Source: a virus
IMG/VR virus record: IMGVR_UViG_3300017963_000029
Span: 1-64,000 of that record
Length of the DNA: 64,000 bases
Reading direction: 5' to 3' (one strand)
Shown one piece after another: positions 46,685 through 54,645 of the stretch; positions within the stretch are counted from its first letter, which is position 1; each line of letters begins with the position of its first letter. The notes beneath the pieces are model-generated. The model worked only from the letters and a program-made list of their open reading frames with translations. It was not told the DNA's origin and did not search any database. A program made the position numbers and the translations under genes.

Positions 46685-47160
46685 TGAACCACGCGGCGCT
46701 CGAGAAGAGGTTCTGGGCCAAGGTAGACAAGAACGGCCCGTACAACGAGAGGCTGGGGAGCCGGTGTCATGTGTGGAAGGGGGCTCGCCGCCGTGGGTAC
46801 GGACGTTTCGGGCTCACCTCCAAGGTGACGTTGTCGGCTCATCGCTTCGCCTGGGAGTTGGAGAAGGGGCCGATACCTGAAGGCCTGATCGTGCTCCACC
46901 AGTGCGACAACAAACCATGCGTTAACACCGACCACCTGCGCATCGGCACCACCCAGGACAACTCCGACGACTGTCGTGAGCGAGGGCAGCTTCCCGCCGG
47001 CGAGCGGAACGGAGGAGCCAAGCTTAGCGCCGAGGATGTTAGGGAGATAAGACGAAGAGCGGCGAACGGATCAACACATTCGGCGCTTGCCAGGGAGTAT
47101 GGGGTACACAAGACAACTATAACGAGGGCCGTCTCCAGGCGGCACTGGAGGGTAGCATGA
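46684..47160 (+). CDS. HNH endonuclease with C-terminal HTH
   Basis: 158 aa. The H-N-H core is L-H72-Q-C-D-N-K-P-C-V-N-T-D-H84-L, preceded by W-K-G-A-R-R-R-G-Y-G-R and A-H-R-F-A-W-E, typical of phage homing-type HNH enzymes. Residues 118-155 form a helix-turn-helix (S-A-L-A-R-E-Y-G-V-H-K-T-T-I-T-R-A-V). A free-standing homing endonuclease is the most likely role. Confidence 0.88.
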   Translation: MNHAALEKRFWAKVDKNGPYNERLGSRCHVWKGARRRGYGRFGLTSKVTLSAHRFAWELEKGPIPEGLIVLHQCDNKPCVNTDHLRIGTTQDNSDDCRERGQLPAGERNGGAKLSAEDVREIRRRAANGSTHSALAREYGVHKTTITRAVSRRHWRVA

Positions 47161-47561
47161 GCAACTATGTACCGATGCCGAGTCCGGAACTCCGGGCGGC
47201 GATAGAGTGGCTGAAGAAAATGGCGGAGATGCAGCCGTGGGATTCTGAAAACTCTAAGAATGCTCGCACGTTTCTTCGTGAGCTGGATATGTTGATATAC
47301 GGCTACATCCGGTTTTATGAGTGGGAGCGGTATCAGGATTTCATTCGTCCGCGCAACGAGTTGGCGCAAAAGATTTTTACAAGGCATCTCCCGGTGGCTT
47401 TGGAAAAACTAGAACCGGGACCAAGGGTTCCGCAGATCGACGAGATCATGGAAGGATGTATCAGAATGGCAGATCGTTTCCTTGAGCTATCTGGCGAGAA
47501 GGTGAAGAATGTCGAGGATATCAAGGAGCGTCTGCGTGAGCACTTAGGGTGGAAGCCGTGA
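47157..47561 (+). CDS. Helical hypothetical protein, 134 aa
   Basis: ATGA overlap with the HNH gene. Charged, helical, aromatic-rich (YGYIRFYEWERYQDFIR); no known motif. Its stop overlaps the radical SAM start. Confidence 0.64.
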   Translation: MSNYVPMPSPELRAAIEWLKKMAEMQPWDSENSKNARTFLRELDMLIYGYIRFYEWERYQDFIRPRNELAQKIFTRHLPVALEKLEPGPRVPQIDEIMEGCIRMADRFLELSGEKVKNVEDIKERLREHLGWKP

Positions 47562-48394
47562 TCGTCAACACCGCCAAGAACCGGAATCGCGACAAGTACA
47601 CCTTCGCGAACATCAACCTACTGGGGAAGTGTAATGCGGATTGTTTCTTCTGCCTGGGCAAGGATATCGAGCATCTTCTGTCGCAGCATAACCAGACACA
47701 AACGCACTGGCTTAACTGGCCTAACCTGCAGGAGTTCCTCAACCTCTGTCAGGAACATCACATCGAAAAGATCTACCTCACGGGCCAGAACACTGACCCT
47801 ACTTTGTACCGGTATTTATCCGGACTGATCGGGTTTCTACAGTCGGCGGGTTTTCACGTTGGTATCCGGACCAACGGCCTGGCGGCGGAACGAGTACTGC
47901 CGGCAATAAATCTGTGCAGGGAAGAGATCGGCTACTCCATCCACACCCTGGACCCCATGACGCAGAAGATGGTGATGGGGACCGAGAAGATACCCGATTG
48001 GGGGAAGTTGCTCACCGAGAGCGGCCCCAACGTGAGGGTGTCCATCGTTCTCAACCGGTGTAACGAGTACGAGCTCTTTGACATTCTCCGGTTCACGAGG
48101 AACTTCTCGGACCTCCGGTACATCCAGGTCAGGCGCATCAGCACCGACACGCGCCTTGAGGCGCTGGCGCCCGACATGGCCGCCTACGAGCGCGTGTATA
48201 CCATCGTCAGCCGGGCGTTCCCGCTGAAGCGGAGGTTCGTCACGGACGCCGAGGTCTACGACATCTATGGCCAGGACGTGGTGTTCTGGCGCACCATCAA
48301 GACGTCGGTCAACTCGATGAACTATTTCACCGACGGGACTATCAGCGAGAAGTACTTCATCGTCGAGGGGTATCTTGAGCAGCAGGGAGAATAG
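47558..48394 (+). CDS. Radical SAM protein
   Basis: 278 aa from the GTG overlapping the previous stop. The 4Fe-4S motif C25-x3-C29-x2-C32 is intact in GKCNADCFFC, followed by I-Y-L-T-G-Q-N and H-V-G-I-R-T-N-G-L, as in MoaA/elongator-type TIM barrels. The last third has no recognised accessory domain. It may modify a nucleotide, peptide or cofactor; no obvious substrate gene is adjacent. Confidence 0.85.
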   Translation: MIVNTAKNRNRDKYTFANINLLGKCNADCFFCLGKDIEHLLSQHNQTQTHWLNWPNLQEFLNLCQEHHIEKIYLTGQNTDPTLYRYLSGLIGFLQSAGFHVGIRTNGLAAERVLPAINLCREEIGYSIHTLDPMTQKMVMGTEKIPDWGKLLTESGPNVRVSIVLNRCNEYELFDILRFTRNFSDLRYIQVRRISTDTRLEALAPDMAAYERVYTIVSRAFPLKRRFVTDAEVYDIYGQDVVFWRTIKTSVNSMNYFTDGTISEKYFIVEGYLEQQGE

Positions 48395-48559
48395 ATGATG
48401 ACCGATTGGAAGCACGAATTACAGCAACCTCCGATGATAGCGATGATCGTTATGTTTTCGCTGCTCACCATAATTGCTTTGAGCTATACGTGGTCGAGGA
48501 TCATGTGTAACTGTCCGGAGTGCGATTGCTCTGGTTGTGAGTGTGTACTGAAGGATTGA
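48395..48559 (+). CDS. Tiny Cys-rich membrane protein
   Basis: 54 aa behind GGGAGAATAG. One hydrophobic segment at about 14-31 (MIAMIVMFSLLTIIALSY) is followed by a Cys cluster, C-N-C-P-E-C-D-C-S-G-C-E-C (seven Cys in 13 residues). The cysteine clusters after a single TM could bind metal or form disulfides. It starts a run of small Cys-bearing genes up to 48979. Confidence 0.68.
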   Translation: MMTDWKHELQQPPMIAMIVMFSLLTIIALSYTWSRIMCNCPECDCSGCECVLKD

Positions 48560-48562
48560 AGC

Positions 48563-48748
48563 GTGAGCTACTACCGCTTTGCTTCTCGAAGTTGTCGAAT
48601 CTGCGACTGTGCTCTTTCTCCGGTCTCCACCATTGTCCTTTACGGCAACACCTACTGCCCTCTTCACGCATACATGTTTTTGATACTTCTGGCTGACGAG
48701 GTAATAGAACTGGACTCGCACAGCGGTCCTATAATCAAGAGGAGGTGA
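48563..48748 (+). CDS. Small CxxC protein with hydrophobic segment
   Basis: 61 aa, GTG start. C-R-I-C-D-C then Y-C-P-L-H give a possible zinc site, followed by a hydrophobic stretch (YMFLILLADEVIEL). Function unknown. Confidence 0.6.
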   Translation: MSYYRFASRSCRICDCALSPVSTIVLYGNTYCPLHAYMFLILLADEVIELDSHSGPIIKRR

Positions 48749-48751
48749 AGG

Positions 48752-48979
48752 GTGGGCTACAGACACTGCGAGAAACATGACCGAGATGCCACCAACGGTT
48801 GTCCCCTGTGCATGGTCGAGAGCTACCATTATCATCCTTGCTCTGACAAAGAGTTCTGCAAGGGTAAAGGGACCTCGCTTTGTGAAAGCAATTGTGTGCC
48901 CGACGGGGATGGTGAGTACGAGCCTAAGATCTGCGTTTTATGTTACCTGGCGCGACAGTATACGGAGATAGAAAAATGA
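48752..48979 (+). CDS. Small Cys/His-rich protein
   Basis: 75 aa, GTG start. Nine cysteines with H-C-E-K-H, G-C-P-L-C-M and K-I-C-V-L-C-Y spacing indicate one or two zinc sites. Its TGA overlaps the next ATG. Function unknown. Confidence 0.62.
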   Translation: MGYRHCEKHDRDATNGCPLCMVESYHYHPCSDKEFCKGKGTSLCESNCVPDGDGEYEPKICVLCYLARQYTEIEK

Positions 48980-49293
48980 AAGATAAAACACTTTTTGGAG
49001 CAGGACTTGCTTTAATTATTTTCTTGGGAGGCCTTTTAGTGTTCATGGATATAGGGCGTATGCAGCTTGAAAAACGTATTGCTTCGCTCGATATCGACCT
49101 CAAGGTGTGTCAGGGACACAAGGAGGTAAACTGGGCCAACTACAAGGCCTGCCAGGGGAAGCTCGAGAAGTGCCGCGAGCGAAAACCGTTACCTGAGCGT
49201 CTCAAGAACATGACCCTGCAGGACGTCATAGACGACGTGCGTGAGATAGACCAGATGGTGAAGGCGTTCGTTGAAAGGCAGAAGAGCCGGTAA
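48976..49293 (+). CDS. N-terminally anchored coiled-coil protein (i-spanin-like topology)
   Basis: 105 aa from the ATG at 48976. A TM segment at residues 6-25 (LFGAGLALIIFLGGLLVFM) is followed by a charged coiled coil with three cysteines. N-terminal TM plus periplasmic coiled coil is the topology of inner-membrane spanins; no partner o-spanin is obvious beside it. Function inferred only from topology. Confidence 0.68.
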   Translation: MKDKTLFGAGLALIIFLGGLLVFMDIGRMQLEKRIASLDIDLKVCQGHKEVNWANYKACQGKLEKCRERKPLPERLKNMTLQDVIDDVREIDQMVKAFVERQKSR

Positions 49294-49295
49294 TG

Positions 49296-49793
49296 CTACA
49301 TCGAGTTCAGCGCGACGGAGAGGCCTTCAAACTGGGCGGTGAGCTTCGAGAGGTTGTCGATGATTACGCAGAGGCCGGCGGTGTTCCAACGGGGGACCGT
49401 CGCGTCCGTGTGGGGTCGGTCGATGGCTCTCAGCAGGTCCTCTTCGGTTCGCCGTATCATTTCCTTGACCCAGTGACACTGCAGGTGGAGTCGGTCTACC
49501 CGACAAAGCTCTGTCCATGATTCGTATTCTTTTTCGACGGTTCGCTGTGCCTGGCGGATAAGGTCGGAGGGAAGATGGGAAGCGTCAACGATAAGGCTTT
49601 CGAAAACACCACCGGGTTTGAGGCTTTGAAGTTCCGCTCCGACGAGGCCTGCCACCGGGTGTACTTCGAAAACACATCGATCATGCCCCTCGATGCTCTC
49701 GTAAATGAATGTTCCGCTATGCTCTTCTGGATTGAGACACAGAAGGCATATCTGGTATTTCTCTTTCAGCGGGATGTTGGAGACGCTTCCCAT
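49296..49793 (-). CDS. Hypothetical protein of minus-strand island
   Basis: 165 aa. Starts immediately after the methyltransferase TAG, implying coupling. Cys/His-containing N-terminus (YQICLLCLNPEEHSG) and long helix at about 75-125. The opposite-strand frame through this region looks like a shadow. No family recognised. Confidence 0.62.
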   Translation of the reverse strand: MGSVSNIPLKEKYQICLLCLNPEEHSGTFIYESIEGHDRCVFEVHPVAGLVGAELQSLKPGGVFESLIVDASHLPSDLIRQAQRTVEKEYESWTELCRVDRLHLQCHWVKEMIRRTEEDLLRAIDRPHTDATVPRWNTAGLCVIIDNLSKLTAQFEGLSVALNSM

Positions 49794-50423
49794 CTAGGAT
49801 TTCCAATCGACCCAGCCGAAGGATACACTTTCAGTCCATTTTTCGTAATCCGACATCGGAAGAGGCTCCGGGCGGAGGATGCACTCCACCGCCATGTAGT
49901 CGGCCATGGGGGTGAACTTGGTGGGGGTGCCACCGAGGCCCACGAAGTGTGGGCGGTAGGTCAGGATGGCGATACGGATGGGCTGGACGTACCGCCAGCA
50001 GTCCTGGAATCGGTCCTTGCCGTTCAGGGCCACGGTTCGTATCAGCGCGCAGGCTCTACGGGCCCACAACAGGCTCCTGTAGATGAAGAAGGCCTCGCCG
50101 TTGTTGGCGTAGGGAGGGTTCAGGATGGCCAGGTCGGCCCGCAGTTGGGGCACTTCCAGGTGGAGGAAGTCGGCACAGATGATCCGCGCCCGGGGGCGCC
50201 AATATTGGAGCTCGGGGATGATGTCCGGGTCGATTTCCACCGCCACCACCCCCTCCCGGTCGGGGGTGAGGGACCCCTCGCCGGCGGCGGGGTCGACGAT
50301 AAGCTCCGCCTCGTCGACCCGGGCCCATTTCTGGAAGTCAAACGCCACCTTCGTCGGTGTGAACCACTGACACCAGTTCTCGCGCTCCTCGTCGGAGGTG
50401 ATGACCGCGGCGACCTGGGGCAT
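49794..50423 (-). CDS. Orphan N6-adenine-type DNA methyltransferase
   Basis: 209 aa. SAM-binding motif I reads D-P-A-A-G-E-G at 44-50 and catalytic motif IV N-P-P-Y at 102-105, with an N-terminal Q-W-F-T-P. The order and N-P-P-Y point to adenine N6 methylation. No restriction enzyme is adjacent, so it is likely an orphan, for protection or regulation. Cotranscribed with the regulator. Confidence 0.86.
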   Translation of the reverse strand: MPQVAAVITSDEERENWCQWFTPTKVAFDFQKWARVDEAELIVDPAAGEGSLTPDREGVVAVEIDPDIIPELQYWRPRARIICADFLHLEVPQLRADLAILNPPYANNGEAFFIYRSLLWARRACALIRTVALNGKDRFQDCWRYVQPIRIAILTYRPHFVGLGGTPTKFTPMADYMAVECILRPEPLPMSDYEKWTESVSFGWVDWKS

Positions 50424-50426
50424 GAC

Positions 50427-50642
50427 CTACTTCCGGGGTTTGGCCAGTATTTTCAGAAGTTTCTCGGGCGAAACGGGAGCCCACTTGCATATTCGCAACA
50501 GGTGCGATGCGCGGGGCTCGGTGTCGCCCTCCCAGCGGCTGATGGTGGGGGCCGAAAGGCCCAGAGCAGCGGCGGCCTGGGTCTGGGTGAGCCCCTTTTT
50601 CTTCCGGAGCTTCTCGAACCACTTGGCAAACGAGGTAGCCAT
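50427..50642 (-). CDS. Cro/CI-like XRE regulator
   Basis: 71 aa. A lambda-repressor-type HTH fills residues 6-60: L-R-K-K-K-G-L-T-Q-T-Q-A-A-A-A-L-G-L-S-A then P-T-I-S-R-W-E. Size matches Cro more than CI, with no C-terminal cleavage domain. The gene starts 22 nt from a 7-bp-arm palindrome that is its likely operator. Confidence 0.9.
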   Translation of the reverse strand: MATSFAKWFEKLRKKKGLTQTQAAAALGLSAPTISRWEGDTEPRASHLLRICKWAPVSPEKLLKILAKPRK

Positions 50643-50663
50643 GCGAGGAAAGATAACAGTACA

Positions 50664-50679
50664 CTTGCGTAAACGCAAG
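50664..50679. promoter_or_regulatory. Operator-like palindrome upstream of XRE gene
   Basis: CTTGCGTAAACGCAAG has perfect 7-bp arms around AA. It overlaps a plausible minus-strand -35 (TTGCGT) with TTATCT 16 nt downstream and lies just upstream of the plus-strand gene at 50699. A similar site sits at 32965-32980. Confidence 0.7.
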
Positions 50680-50698
50680 GAAAGGGTAGGATGACGCC

Positions 50699-51022
50699 AT
50701 GGGAATGAAAGACGACGATAAGAACCGTCTCGTCCAGGCAACCCCGGAGGAGCAGGATGCGGCTTTTCAGCGTGCCAGGGGTGTTCTGGAGGCCATGAAT
50801 CCGGTGCTGGATGAGTACGACGTTCTGGACCAGCTGACGGCATTACAGATGCGCATCGCGCAGCTTGCGGTACGAACTGGTAGAGGAACCGAGGGTATCC
50901 TGACGTTAATAAATGTGAACATCCCTCCCATGATGAAGATGTGGGAGCAGGCTTATTCAGAGGTACAGGAGGAAGACGGTGGCGGCACTGACAGAGGAAC
51001 AACTTCAGGGAATGTTAACTGA
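50699..51022 (+). CDS. Helical hypothetical protein, 107 aa
   Basis: ATG 19 nt past the regulator's operator. Acidic helices with regular Leu/Ile spacing (L-D-Q-L-T-A-L-Q-M-R-I-A-Q-L). No motif recognised. Probably under the same regulator because of position. Confidence 0.65.
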   Translation: MGMKDDDKNRLVQATPEEQDAAFQRARGVLEAMNPVLDEYDVLDQLTALQMRIAQLAVRTGRGTEGILTLINVNIPPMMKMWEQAYSEVQEEDGGGTDRGTTSGNVN

Positions 51023-51194
51023 GTTGGAAGACGGGGCCTTCATGATCCTCGAGGAGGGAGACCTCGAGTTCATTCAGGGCGCGAAGATGACCGTGGACAT
51101 GGGCTTTCCGTTGACGCCTGCGGACATGGATCGCGTGGCCCGGATTTACGACAAGTTCAAAAAGATCCAGCACGACACCATGGGTATAGGGTAG
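50979..51194 (+). CDS. Small acidic protein, 71 aa
   Basis: GTG start, overlapping the previous gene by 44 nt. Acidic N-terminal half, short Lys-rich end. No motif recognised. Confidence 0.58.
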   Translation: MAALTEEQLQGMLTELEDGAFMILEEGDLEFIQGAKMTVDMGFPLTPADMDRVARIYDKFKKIQHDTMGIG

Positions 51195-51215
51195 TTTTCA
51201 TAAGACGCACGAGAG

Positions 51216-51281
51216 ATGGGTTACGTGTTTTCTTTTGTGGTGGTTGTCGTTTGGTTGTTGGCATGTTCTTACGTTAAGTAG
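51216..51281 (+). CDS. Tiny lipoprotein-like peptide
   Basis: 21 aa fitting exactly between two genes. A Val-rich hydrophobic core ends in L-L-A-C-S-Y-V-K, a lipobox-like site that would leave only a five-residue lipidated peptide. It may instead be a single membrane peptide. Weak Shine-Dalgarno. Confidence 0.4.
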   Translation: MGYVFSFVVVVVWLLACSYVK

Positions 51282-51283
51282 AA

Positions 51284-51601
51284 ATGGCCATCAATGAAGA
51301 ACATCTAAGAGTAGACATGGTCGGTTTCTCGGTGGCGTTCATCTATAAAGGGCGGCACTTCAGTTTAAGTTTAAAAGAAGCAGGTAGTCCGATTTTTTGT
51401 CTTCTGGAAGTAAGAAAAGGAGAAATGCCCGATCCGTCCAATATGTTGAGCGGCATGTTGAAACATTCGAAGATAGCAACGGCGAAGATTCATTGGGACG
51501 GAGCTTTCCCAAAAGATCCGCTAGTTGCAGAAGCCATGGATGTCATCACCGGATATTTGGTGGAAAGAAACTTCATATCGTTGAGCGAGGATTCTCACTA
51601 A
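51284..51601 (+). CDS. AT-rich hypothetical protein, 105 aa
   Basis: Codons are more A/T-rich than the flanking genes. Beta-type N-terminal half (VGFSVAFIYKGRHFSLSL), helical end. No motif recognised. Confidence 0.62.
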   Translation: MAINEEHLRVDMVGFSVAFIYKGRHFSLSLKEAGSPIFCLLEVRKGEMPDPSNMLSGMLKHSKIATAKIHWDGAFPKDPLVAEAMDVITGYLVERNFISLSEDSH

Positions 51602-51611
51602 AGGAGACCAC

Positions 51612-52034
51612 ATGGAAAAGGAGTTCGTGGAACTGGCAATCAAGACCCCCATCTTTCACGGGGACCGACGCGTGCCGCCGGCTCTCATCGGTACGGCGGA
51701 AGGTTGGGTCAATCCGGAGGAGATATGCGGAATCACTTCCGGGGTTCACGACGTGCCGATAGTAGCCGACGCTCGTAACAAACAGAGCCAGAGCAAGAAA
51801 CCCAAGCCTGGTGGTTTCATGACGGTGCTGCACTTTCACAGCGGCGACCGGATCCTGGTGATGGGAACGCCGAAGGAGCTTCGGAAGCAGATCATCGAGG
51901 CCGTCAGTCCGGAAGCTGTCGAGCCCGAAGAAGACGAGACAGAGGAGGCACCGGAGGAAACCCCGGAGACCCCTGAAGAGACCAACGAGCCAGAGACTGA
52001 AACCCAGCAGTCTGAAGAGGAAGGTGGCGAATGA
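51612..52034 (+). CDS. Beta-domain protein with acidic tail
   Basis: 140 aa behind AAAGGAGACC. A compact beta domain (1-95) with I-L-V-M-G-T-P-K-E-L-R-K-Q, then a Glu/Thr/Pro low-complexity tail (about 100-140). Stop overlaps the next gene by 4 nt. Function unknown. Confidence 0.66.
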   Translation: MEKEFVELAIKTPIFHGDRRVPPALIGTAEGWVNPEEICGITSGVHDVPIVADARNKQSQSKKPKPGGFMTVLHFHSGDRILVMGTPKELRKQIIEAVSPEAVEPEEDETEEAPEETPETPEETNEPETETQQSEEEGGE

Positions 52035-52411
52035 ACTTCGATACGGCATTTGAGGAGTACCTCGACGTCCGCAACAAACTCCGCGAGCAGCAGGGGGCAC
52101 TGGATAAGAAGAGAAGCGAGATGGCCGCGCTGGGCCGCGAGATGGAGAGCATGAAGAAGCGGTATAACGCCACGCGCCGACAGCTGGTGAAGGCTCAGGA
52201 CGCCCTGGTCCCCGTGCTTCGCAAGGAGGTGGCGTCGTTTCCGCTCCCGGACGAGGACAAGAGCGCCTACGAGGAGGGTACCCGGAACGTTCTCAGGAAG
52301 ACGCCGGAACAGGAAGCTGCGGCGCTCGACAAAGTCATTCCGCCTGCGGAAGATGATGCTGAAGAAGCCTCCACACCCGAAGCGGTAGAGGTTGATGTCG
52401 GCTCGCCATAA
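52031..52411 (+). CDS. Coiled-coil protein, 126 aa
   Basis: Residues 5-65 form a charged coiled coil (R-N-K-L-R-E-Q-Q-G-A-L-D-K-K); the tail is acidic and Pro/Ala-rich. No known family. Confidence 0.66.
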   Translation: MNFDTAFEEYLDVRNKLREQQGALDKKRSEMAALGREMESMKKRYNATRRQLVKAQDALVPVLRKEVASFPLPDEDKSAYEEGTRNVLRKTPEQEAAALDKVIPPAEDDAEEASTPEAVEVDVGSP

Positions 52412-52736
52412 GGATCCCGTCGGGCCTCCGGGGACACTTCTACGTTGCAAGGGTCCCGGGTGTAAGAACACCGTCAAGTACCGTTCACGCAAGTGGACCA
52501 ACGAATGGATGATGACCTGGGTGGAGAGCAAGGGAAAGCTGTTCGATGTGTGCTCCATGGAGTGCGCGGATGCCCTGAAGGAGAAACATGCCAAACACGC
52601 CGCCGCGGTAGCACGGCGGGATTTTCGAGAGGCAGATAAATTCGATACAGAGGTTCTTTTGCCCAAAGGCAGTGAACCTCCCCTTCAAGTATTTTTTCGA
52701 GACATCAAGCAGAAGAAGGCCAAGGAGAAGGCATGA
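52395..52736 (+). CDS. Zinc-finger-type protein, 113 aa
   Basis: ATG at 52395, overlapping the coiled-coil gene by 17 nt. C-K-G-P-G-C-K-N and D-V-C-S-M-E-C form a four-Cys zinc site, with a Lys-rich helical tail (RDIKQKKAKEK). May bind nucleic acid. Confidence 0.67.
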   Translation: MSARHKDPVGPPGTLLRCKGPGCKNTVKYRSRKWTNEWMMTWVESKGKLFDVCSMECADALKEKHAKHAAAVARRDFREADKFDTEVLLPKGSEPPLQVFFRDIKQKKAKEKA

Positions 52737-52978
52737 GCCCTAAGACAGCACGCGAGCTTCGGCGTTATGCCATCTCTCAGATGAGCGACAAGAGCCGGCA
52801 GAAAACCAAGACTCACATGTACCGCTTGCTCAAAAAAGGGTGGAACGAGTTGCTTAACGCGCGGGAAAGAGGGGTTTTCCGTCGTACCGTGCTCCGCAAC
52901 GGCCCGATGGAGCCGAAGCTCCGGGAGTTCTTGGAGCAGCGAGGATTCAACGTATATGGAACGATCGTGCATGAATAA
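52733..52978 (+). CDS. Small basic protein, 81 aa
   Basis: Four-nt overlap with the zinc-finger gene. Arg/Lys-rich helices (R-E-L-R-R-Y-A-I-S and R-L-L-K-K-G-W-N). Function unknown. Confidence 0.62.
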   Translation: MSPKTARELRRYAISQMSDKSRQKTKTHMYRLLKKGWNELLNARERGVFRRTVLRNGPMEPKLREFLEQRGFNVYGTIVHE

Positions 52979-53053
52979 GTCGTGCCATAAATATTACACG
53001 ATATATCCGTAAAAAACCTAATGATTTCAAGTACTTAGAGCACAATTGGAGTT

Positions 53054-53077
53054 TGCCGGTAATAGACATTTCCGGCA
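53054..53077. promoter_or_regulatory. Inverted repeat in leader of 53106 gene
   Basis: TGCCGG (53054-53059) and CCGGCA (53072-53077) form an inverted repeat in a 127-nt AT-rich gap, followed by a TATAAA-like element and GGGAGG. Possibly a promoter with an operator. Confidence 0.4.
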
Positions 53078-53105
53078 TAGATAGAGTGTATAAAGGGAGG
53101 TTGAA

Positions 53106-53582
53106 ATGTCGAAAAAGGTGCAGGAAGAGGTTTCGAACGGCGCAGTGGATGGTGGTTGGGGGTTTCAGGAGGCTGCTTCGGTGACCCCCTACAGCATGAT
53201 GCAGAAGACGGTGCAGACATACTTGCAGTCCTTGCTCACAGAACCTGCTACTCCGGAATCGCTTCAGGCTTTGGAGCAATCGGTGGAGGCGTGTCACCAG
53301 TTGCTGGTGACTTGGAGTACCTCCGACCCCAAGGACTTTGTCGGGAGTTTTGAGAGGTTTCAGGAGCAGGTAAACGCCCTTTATGAAGAACAGGAGACTC
53401 CGCCAGCATCTTCGGACGTCAACCTTCCTGAGCTGGCCCAGGCGGTGATAGAGGCCATCCAGGAACGTAACCGCCCCACCATGGGAGGGCTGCTCCGGTC
53501 TCTGGCCCTTGCCAAGGAGTTGAAGCTCGAGAAGGTGGCCGCGCACATCGAGGAGCAGCTGCTAGCGATGGTGGAGGAGTAA
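53106..53582 (+). CDS. Helical protein, 158 aa
   Basis: Behind GGGAGGTTGAA. Gln/Glu-rich helices with Leu spacing suggesting coiled coil. Two Pro-rich breaks. Precedes the endolysin gene by 3 nt and may be its partner or regulator. No family recognised. Confidence 0.65.
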   Translation: MSKKVQEEVSNGAVDGGWGFQEAASVTPYSMMQKTVQTYLQSLLTEPATPESLQALEQSVEACHQLLVTWSTSDPKDFVGSFERFQEQVNALYEEQETPPASSDVNLPELAQAVIEAIQERNRPTMGGLLRSLALAKELKLEKVAAHIEEQLLAMVEE

Positions 53583-53585
53583 CCG

Positions 53586-54428
53586 GTGCGAATACTTCAA
53601 CGAGGGAGTAAGGGACAGGCGGTTGTCGGACTCAAGGAACGCCTCGCCGCGCAGGGGTTCTGGCCCGACCATCTGATGGGGCTCGATTTCACTCCGAAGC
53701 TCGAAGACGCGGTGGCGTACTTCCAGATGACGCACCTGGGGCCCGACGGTAAACCTCTCGCAGTCGACGGGAAGGTGGGTCCCAATACCGAATGGGCCTT
53801 GAAACATCCTACCGGGAAGGCCCAGACGTCGAACATCTCGCCGGCAGGAACCAAGACCGGGGGCCCGAAGTTCAACATCCCCGACGGGCTCAGCCTCGAA
53901 CGGTACGAGACGTTGATGCGGGCGCTCGGGGAACACGGCGTCCGGGAAAGGCCCATGGGGAGCAACCGCGGGCCCGGCATCGACAAGTACCTCCCGCGGT
54001 GGTGGCTCGAAAAGGAAGGGAAGGGCCCGGCCTGGTGCTGCTTCTTCGTAAGCTGGGTGGTTCGTCAGGTCTTCGGTTTCCATCCGCTGGGGCGCAACCA
54101 CGGCTCGTGCAAGCAGGCCTGGAAGGCCGCCCAGGAGCGCGAGATGGCTTATCAGGTACACGAGGTGGATACGATAGTCCCCGGAGATGCATTCTATATG
54201 CGGTGGAGGGGTGGAGGGCACATCGGTTTTATTTACCGGGTGTCGGAGGACGGCCAGGAGATGAATACGGTGGAAGGGAACTGCGGCAACAGGGTAAAGG
54301 TGGGCCGACGTTCCCTTTCGGACGAGAGGATCTTCGGCATCATCGACTTCTACGGAGAAGAGTATCCGGACGAATTTGAACGTGGTCTCATCGAGGCCAA
54401 GGACGTGGCGAAGGACGGCACGCGGTGA
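53586..54428 (+). CDS. CHAP-type endolysin with peptidoglycan-binding domain
   Basis: 280 aa, GTG start. Residues 2-75 are a peptidoglycan-binding domain 1 (L-Q-R-G-S-K-G, D-G-K-V-G-P-N-T). Residues 110-250 form an NlpC/CHAP-like amidase or endopeptidase with C151/C152 (A-W-C-C-F-F-V-S-W), H212 (G-H-I-G-F-I-Y) and an E/N at about 230-232. It has no signal peptide and so probably needs a holin or spanin set for access. Likely lysis enzyme. Confidence 0.88.
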   Translation: MRILQRGSKGQAVVGLKERLAAQGFWPDHLMGLDFTPKLEDAVAYFQMTHLGPDGKPLAVDGKVGPNTEWALKHPTGKAQTSNISPAGTKTGGPKFNIPDGLSLERYETLMRALGEHGVRERPMGSNRGPGIDKYLPRWWLEKEGKGPAWCCFFVSWVVRQVFGFHPLGRNHGSCKQAWKAAQEREMAYQVHEVDTIVPGDAFYMRWRGGGHIGFIYRVSEDGQEMNTVEGNCGNRVKVGRRSLSDERIFGIIDFYGEEYPDEFERGLIEAKDVAKDGTR

Positions 54429-54640
54429 TCAATCGTTGCAGGACATGCAAGTGGTACCAGGCGATACCTACCCTTCCTCCGGATTTTCCTGGACCCATGA
54501 GCTACGACGGGTACTGTCGGTTGTTTCCGGTGATACCGGAGATAACGACCAAGGAGGACGGGTACTGCGGGCAGCACAAGTTTGGATCGGTGTGGAAAGC
54601 GTTATGGGCGTTTTTGAAGAGAGTATGCGGTCGTGGGTAG
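54425..54640 (+). CDS. Small zinc-binding protein, 71 aa
   Basis: GTG start overlapping the endolysin stop. C-R-T-C-K-W and Y-C-R-L-F-P ... Y-C-G-Q-H-K supply four Cys/His ligands. Aromatic-rich. Function unknown. Confidence 0.66.
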   Translation: MINRCRTCKWYQAIPTLPPDFPGPMSYDGYCRLFPVIPEITTKEDGYCGQHKFGSVWKALWAFLKRVCGRG

Positions 54641-54645
54641 TCGGC

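Noticed and set aside
49575-50672. 365-codon plus-strand frame across the regulator-methyltransferase island
   Set aside because: The minus strand holds clear HTH, D-P-A-A-G-E-G and N-P-P-Y motifs in three ordered genes; the plus frame has none.
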